Of a stretch of 10,939 nucleotides of DNA, positions 7,094-10,939 are shown piece by piece; the first letter of the stretch is position 1; each line of letters starts with the position of its first letter. The position numbers and the translations under genes were made by a program. Origin of the DNA: Phycisphaerae bacterium. Its GTDB lineage: Bacteria; Planctomycetota; Phycisphaerae; UBA1845; Fen-1342. The notes beneath the pieces were generated by a model, which was not told where the DNA came from, made no database searches, and saw only the letters and a program-made list of their open reading frames with translations. Location of the stretch: the NCBI GenBank assembly GCA_020058145.1, contig JAGVEP010000012.1:1-10939 (forward strand), in the 5' to 3' direction.

Positions 7094-7289
7094 GGTGCAC
7101 CTGCTTTCTGCCACCACCAGGGCAGCAGCCATCGTAGCGCGGCGTCCAGCCCAGCGCAAGCCTTTTTGGATAGGACTTCATCCCCGCCAGTTACCGGCTG
7201 CGCGAAATCACCAGCGGGTTGGCCGCCTTCAACGTCGCCTGCGGCGCCGATGTCCGGCTGGCCGCAACGGAGTGCGATCCAGGCCGCGC
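7094..7289. other. Intergenic stretch with no confirmed feature
   Basis: It lies between the zinc-ribbon gene and the lipoprotein gene, both on the minus strand. It should hold the promoter of the zinc-ribbon gene, but I see no clear -35/-10 pair. A plus-strand frame after TAG 7171-7173 has protein-like composition (YRLREITSGLAAFNVACG and on), but it lacks an ATG or GTG start and runs antisense into the lipoprotein gene, so it is not called. Confidence 0.4.
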
Positions 7290-8171
7290 TCAGCCACCCC
7301 AACCGGCCACGCGCGCGAGTAGCCACCAGAACGCCTGTCCCTTGCGGTAGCAGTTGAAGCACTGGGAGTGTTGGCAATCGCCTTCGCCGCAGCCGCCCGC
7401 CGGGCAGCCGTGTGCGGTGCACCACGCGGCGCACCACTCGCACGCGTCCGATCCATCGGGGTAGTAGGTTCCGGCCGGGTCGTAGCTCTCGATATCTGCG
7501 AAGTCGAACAACACCTTGCCGTGTGCGTGGCAGTAGTCCCGGATCTGCTGGTTATTCTGGTGCAGGGTGCCGCTCGCCCCGCTGCCGTCGAGGTGGCCGG
7601 TCATGTACACGAACCGCACGCCGGGGTAGTCCCGCTCGAGCTGGTCCAGCGCTTCCAGATAGGTCGTGACGTCGGCGGCCGTGTTCTCGCTCTGCCCGCC
7701 GCACCAGGACCAGAGGACGACATTGATGTCGCTAGCGGGCTGATCCAGTCGGGCGCGCGTGATCTCCGCCCAGGTCAGATCGCCGCCGCTGCCCAGATCG
7801 ACGTCGTCCCGTTCCTCGACCAATCCGCCTGCGCCCCGGGTGTACGCGAACGTGCTGTCCGCGGCGGCCAGCATGTCCATTCCGGTCAGAAGCTGGCTGC
7901 CGTGCGAGGTATGGCCATAGAAAACCCGCAGGTGGGACCGAACGTCAGCCACAGCGCTGGCCGGGATGTCAGCGAAGTCGTCCGCGGCGTCGTGGTCGGC
8001 CACGAGCGCCTCGCCGTTGCTGTCGTTGGCGTTTTCGTTGGCATTGGCATTCGCGTTGGTGTTGCTGTTGTCCCCGGGCGGGTTGTTGCCGATCAGCCAG
8101 CAGCCGCAGGCCGCCAGCAGAACGCACCCCACACCTGCCGTTGCCAACGAGCCCCGCGCGCGTCTTCGCAT
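7290..8171 (-). CDS. SGNH-hydrolase-like lipoprotein with Cys-rich C-terminus, 293 aa
   Basis: ATG 8171 is preferred: AGGAG lies 6 nt upstream, whereas the TTG two codons earlier would abut that site. Residues 1-22 form a lipoprotein signal: basic MRRRAR, a short hydrophobic core, and lipobox LAAC with acceptor Cys22. Residues about 30-52 are an Asn/Ala-rich spacer (NTNANANANENAND), typical of planctomycete secreted lipoproteins. The globular part (about 75-235) resembles an SGNH/GDSL-like fold: VFYGHTSHGSQLL (83-95, candidate nucleophile Ser in block I), VVLWSWCGGQ (151-160), FVYMTGHLDG (187-196) and a late ADIESYDP (225-232). Catalytic assignment is inference; the canonical GDSL motif is absent. 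Residues 244-274 contain eight cysteines (244, 247, 251, 256, 261, 266, 271, 274), suggesting disulfides or metal binding. Probably an envelope-anchored hydrolase or carbohydrate-acting protein; substrate unknown. Confidence 0.8.
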   Translation of the reverse strand: MRRRARGSLATAGVGCVLLAACGCWLIGNNPPGDNSNTNANANANENANDSNGEALVADHDAADDFADIPASAVADVRSHLRVFYGHTSHGSQLLTGMDMLAAADSTFAYTRGAGGLVEERDDVDLGSGGDLTWAEITRARLDQPASDINVVLWSWCGGQSENTAADVTTYLEALDQLERDYPGVRFVYMTGHLDGSGASGTLHQNNQQIRDYCHAHGKVLFDFADIESYDPAGTYYPDGSDACEWCAAWCTAHGCPAGGCGEGDCQHSQCFNCYRKGQAFWWLLARVAGWGG

Positions 8172-8622
8172 GGCCAACTCCTCTCGGGCACACCGCGGCC
8201 GGGCCCGAACGGCTGGCGACCGCCGTGTCAGCGGCAGAGATTGTACCCCGGCGGCCAGTGCGTGCTATCTCCAGCGGATCGGCGGTTGGCGGGCACCTGC
8301 TCTGCGCAGACTGCGGTATCTTGTCGGCGACGCCCGCTCCGCCACGGAGGTCAGGATGACGTATTCCGCGCCGGGCCCAGCGGGCACACGCGATCAGCCC
8401 GGTGCGGTCGAGCAAGGACACGATGGTCGGCAGGCCCGCGAGCGACAGGATAAACACAAGCCCGGCCGAAACGATGAGGTTGCGCGACACAGGGCACCTC
8501 CATCTCCGGCTCCTTCGCAGCGCGGGCTGAGAAGGCGCGCAAGCGAATTTCCGGAGTGAGAAGCGCGGCGGTTCGGCAGATCGGTGGACGCCGCGACCGG
8601 GCGCCAGCGGTAGGATACGAGC
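8172..8622. other. 451-bp gap between divergent genes
   Basis: It separates the minus-strand lipoprotein from the plus-strand gene at 8623, and should carry promoters for both. It includes a probable broken minus-strand small gene (8265-8490, listed separately). The rest (8491-8622) contains an inverted CTCCGG/CCGGAG pair about 38 bp apart but no convincing promoter elements. Confidence 0.4.
8265..8490 (-). pseudogene. Candidate small membrane protein gene with a +1 frameshift
   Basis: A GTG at 8490 has GGAGG 6 nt upstream, a strong ribosome binding site. It opens a hydrophobic N-terminus (MSRNLIVSAGLVFILSLAGL, continuing PTIVSLLDRTGLIA), which looks like a signal anchor. This frame then turns into low-information Arg-rich sequence and runs on into the lipoprotein gene. 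The frame shifted by one base reads GPGAEYVILTSVAERAS and ends at TAG 8265-8267. The span of 226 nt is 75 codons plus one base, so removing one base would give a roughly 74-aa protein. Either a true frameshift, a sequencing error, or chance. Confidence 0.3.
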
Positions 8623-9318
8623 GTGGAAACCATCACCGCAGCGCTGGCGCAGTTTCTCGCCGAGACGGGCGCGGGCAATCCGCGCTCAACGGGGTCGCCA
8701 ACCGCCGTGATCGAGCTGTTTCAGGAGTACCTCAACGGCTGGGCGCACGAGGACCTGACGCCGTGCGAGCGACAGCGGTTCGAGCGGGAATACGCGGAGA
8801 ACCGGCGGTTTTGCGACATCTTCGATGCCCGCCGCATCCAGCCGCACCACCTGAACGCATTGCTGGGCCATTTCGCCGTCCGGCATGGCCCGGGCACGAA
8901 GGGCTTTCTTCAGGCGGTGGGCCCCGTCATGGAGAAGCTGGCCACGTGGCTGGTGCAGAAGGGCTTTTGGGCGGCGAAAGAGCACGCGTGGTACCGGGAA
9001 CTGGTGGGCGAGAAGCCTGGCCAGCAGCTTGTCGGCTGCGATGAGTTCGTCCGGCTCCTGTGGCAGCACGCGGAGGCGCATGCGGTGCACGCTCCTGACG
9101 ATTTGCCCGACGAGGATTATGTGGACGAGGAGTTCATAATCCGTAGCGTGGAGCCCGGGAAGCTGCATCTCGAAACGCTGCTCGGGGGTGAGGATATCGT
9201 GCTGACGTTGCCGAAGGCGCTGACGGCCAAGGCCCGCGCCGGCTGGTCGGTCAACCTGGAGCTTGCACGCCTCCGCGGCAAATGGCGCGTCCTCGGCGTC
9301 GGCAATGTGTACCCCTAA
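8623..9318 (+). CDS. Unrecognised 231-aa protein paired with pRiA4b ORF-3-like gene
   Basis: It starts at GTG 8623, the first start after an in-frame TAG (8611-8613), with AGGAT 6 nt upstream. There is no signal peptide or membrane segment. Residues about 25-125 are helical: AVIELFQEYLNGW, LTPCERQRFEREY, then RIQPHHLNALLGHF and GPVMEKLATWLVQKGFW. This layout resembles the SAM-like core-binding fold of tyrosine recombinases, but no catalytic recombinase domain follows. An acidic linker (DDLPDEDYVDEEF, 159-171) leads to a beta-rich C-terminal domain of about 60 residues (KLHLETLLGGEDIVLTLP ... WRVLGVGNVYP). The gene is 27 bp from the pRiA4b-type gene downstream and is probably co-transcribed with it. 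Function unknown. Confidence 0.8.
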   Translation: METITAALAQFLAETGAGNPRSTGSPTAVIELFQEYLNGWAHEDLTPCERQRFEREYAENRRFCDIFDARRIQPHHLNALLGHFAVRHGPGTKGFLQAVGPVMEKLATWLVQKGFWAAKEHAWYRELVGEKPGQQLVGCDEFVRLLWQHAEAHAVHAPDDLPDEDYVDEEFIIRSVEPGKLHLETLLGGEDIVLTLPKALTAKARAGWSVNLELARLRGKWRVLGVGNVYP

Positions 9319-9345
9319 TCGCCCAGGTTTCATCCAGAGGGACGT

Positions 9346-9981
9346 ATGGCCCCGACCAAACGCAAAGAGACTGCACCAAAGCTCAAGCTTCGGCCAGCAG
9401 CCGCGCGGGCTCCGAAAACACCGGCCTCGATTCACGAGCTGGAGATCAGCCTCTGCGAGATTGAGCCGCGCATTTGGCGACGCTTTGCCGTCCGCAGCAA
9501 CATCACCCTGGCCAAGCTGCACGACATCGTTCAGGTCGTGATGGGCTGGACAGACTCACACCTGCACCAATTCGTGACGGATGACGACACGCACTACGCA
9601 CCCCTGAGCCCGTACGGCGATCCCGACTGGGACGAGCGCGTGAGCAACTCCGGGAAGGTCCGCGTTCACGACGTCCTGCCCACGAAGGGCGCGCAGCTCC
9701 TGTACCAGTACGACTTCGGCGATGGCTGGGAGCATGTGATCGAGCTCGTGGACGTCCGCCCGCCCGAACCTGGCACAGAGTATCCCCGCTGTCTGGCCGG
9801 CGAGCGCGCATGCCCGCCCGAGGACTGTGGCGGACCGTACAGCTACCCGGAGCTACTGGCGGCGTTGGCCAATCCGAAGCACCCGGAGCATAAGGAGCTT
9901 GCCGAATGGATCGGCGGGGAGTTTGACGCCGAGGCGTTCGACTTGGAGAAGGTGAGCGGGATGCTTGCGGAGTTTCGCTGA
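9346..9981 (+). CDS. Plasmid pRiA4b ORF-3-like family protein (MM3350-like domain), 211 aa
   Basis: The ATG at 9346 has GAGGG 4 nt upstream. After a basic, Lys/Pro/Ala-rich N-terminal tail (residues 1-28), the PRiA4_ORF3 domain (PF07929-type) fills about 29-208. Its recognisable landmarks are LEISLCEIEPRIWRRFAV (32-49), LHDIVQVVMGWTDSHLHQF (58-76), the family signature YDFGDGWEH (122-130) and PRCLAGERACPPEDCGG (147-163) with Cys149, Cys156 and Cys161. Length is ordinary for the family. These proteins are often mislabelled as IS1096 TnpR resolvases; no resolvase motif is present. Biochemical role is not established. It forms a probable two-gene operon with the 231-aa gene and converges on a SEC-C protein gene. 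Confidence 0.9.
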   Translation: MAPTKRKETAPKLKLRPAAARAPKTPASIHELEISLCEIEPRIWRRFAVRSNITLAKLHDIVQVVMGWTDSHLHQFVTDDDTHYAPLSPYGDPDWDERVSNSGKVRVHDVLPTKGAQLLYQYDFGDGWEHVIELVDVRPPEPGTEYPRCLAGERACPPEDCGGPYSYPELLAALANPKHPEHKELAEWIGGEFDAEAFDLEKVSGMLAEFR

Positions 9982-10087
9982 GGCCTGCGAAAGGTCGTGC
10001 GCAACGGGACGGACCGTGGCCCCAGCTAGTGACGGGTAGCGCAGCCGTGGAATGCGGAGCGCTGGCGCGGCCGCGGCATTTCGGCCT
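9982..10087. other. Short gap between convergent genes
   Basis: This is the spacer between the pRiA4b-type gene (+) and the SEC-C gene (-). A terminator is expected here, but I see no stem followed by a T-tract, only scattered GC-rich short palindromes. Confidence 0.4.
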
Positions 10088-10894
10088 TCATGCTCCAGGC
10101 TGCTCTGCACGCCCACAGCATTGCTTGTACTTCTTGCCGCTTCCGCAGGGACAGGGCTCGTTTCTCGATGGCCGCCTGGCGGTGGATAACCGGTGTTGCC
10201 TCGTTTCAGTCCTGCGGCCAGGTTCCTGCGTGGTGCCCGGCGATGGTGTCCCTCTCGCCAGGGCACACCGAATGATCATCGAGGACAGCACCGCCGCTTC
10301 CTGTCGCGTGAGGTTGTTGAAATCAGCCTGGCCGATCCCCTGGACCCCGTCCTCGAGCACATTCTGGATGTCCTCCAGCGTATCGGCGTCGATAACCAGT
10401 CCGGCTCCCGTCGTCATACTCAACTCCGGCAGCACCACAAGTCGGCCCGCGACAATGACGCCGGGAACGGCCGTGTTTCCCAGACCCTCGTCAACGATGG
10501 TGCCGCCGTCGCCCCGCAGGACGTCGCGACAGTTCACACCGACGCCTTCCGCCACGCTTTCTACCTGGAATAGCGAATAGCGAGCCCGCGACATGGCGTC
10601 CAGGAGCAGCGTTTGGTCGGTGCCAGCGGGGTACGGCTGCTTCGCCAGGAAACGCGTGACGGCACTGTGCTGACCGCTCCATCCGTCGTAGAGGCAGTAG
10701 TCCGCTAACACCGACGCTTCGTCTTCGGTCTCGAAGACGAGCGTGCCATTGACCTGGAACCCTAGCTTGCGGCCGCACTCGGTGAACGTGTCCTTGGGCA
10801 GCGACTTCAGCAGCTCGCTATGCAGGTCCCGCATGATGGCCCGAAGCTGACGGTAGCGCCGGAGCAGTGCGGCACGCTCTGCGATGAGATTCAC
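10088..10894 (-). CDS. SEC-C motif protein with uncharacterised N-terminal domain, 268 aa
   Basis: It starts at GTG 10894 with GGAGG 6 nt upstream and stops at TGA 10088-10090. The C-terminus (about 242-262) is a SEC-C zinc-binding motif, RNEPCPCGSGKKYKQCCG, with C248-x-C250-x8-C259-C260, as at the end of SecA. The N-terminal 210 residues are not SecA. They start with a basic helical stretch (ERAALLRRYRQLRAIMRDLH), then about residues 40-165 with ARYSLFQVESVAEGVGVNCRDVL, a segment pattern seen in other SEC-C proteins with LFEV..V..G.GL.LRDL-like sequence. A low-complexity linker (about 214-243, Pro/Thr/Arg rich) joins the two. It is soluble, with no signal peptide. Role unknown; the motif commonly binds zinc and may mediate protein or ribosome contacts. 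It converges on the pRiA4b-type gene, a family with which SEC-C motifs often occur. Confidence 0.88.
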   Translation of the reverse strand: MNLIAERAALLRRYRQLRAIMRDLHSELLKSLPKDTFTECGRKLGFQVNGTLVFETEDEASVLADYCLYDGWSGQHSAVTRFLAKQPYPAGTDQTLLLDAMSRARYSLFQVESVAEGVGVNCRDVLRGDGGTIVDEGLGNTAVPGVIVAGRLVVLPELSMTTGAGLVIDADTLEDIQNVLEDGVQGIGQADFNNLTRQEAAVLSSMIIRCALARGTPSPGTTQEPGRRTETRQHRLSTARRPSRNEPCPCGSGKKYKQCCGRAEQPGA

Positions 10895-10939
10895 GCCAAT
10901 CCTCCGCTGTCGTGTCCCGCGGCGTACTTCCCGCGTGTA

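Noticed and set aside
6156..7181. 341-aa minus-strand frame across the ATPase 3' end
   Set aside because: It overlaps the conserved C-terminus of the DUF499 protein and the zinc-ribbon gene, and shows no family features of its own.
7174..7350. Protein-like plus-strand frame (YRLREITSGLAAFNVACG and on)
   Set aside because: No ATG or GTG start, under 60 codons, and it runs antisense into the lipoprotein C-terminus. It could be a gene remnant but cannot be supported.
9346..9981. IS1096 TnpR-type resolvase label for the pRiA4b-like gene
   Set aside because: No serine-recombinase catalytic motif and no IS ends nearby; the YDFGDGWEH signature points to the pRiA4b ORF-3 family.
10141..10160. SecA fragment from the CPCGSGKKYKQCCG match
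   Set aside because: Only the SEC-C motif is shared; the other 240 residues have no SecA ATPase motifs.

Overview
This is a high-GC bacterial window. It looks like a planctomycete (Phycisphaerae-like) chromosome, though that assignment is inference. It rests on a REP-associated transposase followed by a palindromic repeat whose translation has the GT.FQ.V...HGQDAHAT pattern common in planctomycete genomes, an Asn/Ala-rich spacer behind a lipobox, and a pRiA4b-ORF3-type gene.

Positions 1-6749 (+ strand) hold the 3' part of a defence-type gene cluster. In order: the C-terminal part of a DUF1156-type DNA methylase, an unrecognised 179-aa protein, an AlbA_2/GHKL-like ATP-binding protein with C-terminal winged-helix segments, and a DUF499-type AAA+ ATPase of 978 aa. 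The first three are tightly packed (1-nt gap, then an ATGA overlap). A 189-bp gap before the ATPase carries a cluster of TATCG/CGATA repeats that could be an operator. DUF1156 and DUF499 proteins are known companions in anti-phage loci. No helicase or nuclease is visible here.

The methylase gene is the striking part. From the window's left edge to about 395 the open frame encodes a RAYT (Y1 HUH transposase), then an 85-bp three-hairpin REP-like element (400-484), and it resumes at about 486 as the methylase tail with no stop codon. A second, unrelated 90-bp inverted-repeat element (811-900) sits inside the methylase tail, also in frame. The transposon has therefore either split the methylase or become fused to it.

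Positions 6750-8500 (- strand) hold envelope-type genes: a two-helix membrane protein with a C-terminal zinc ribbon, an SGNH-like lipoprotein with a C-terminal cluster of eight cysteines, and a likely frameshifted small membrane ORF. Positions 8623-9981 (+) are a two-gene unit: an unrecognised 231-aa protein and a plasmid pRiA4b ORF-3-like protein. It converges on a minus-strand gene at 10088-10894 for a protein ending in a SEC-C zinc-binding motif. I saw no tRNA, rRNA or CRISPR array.
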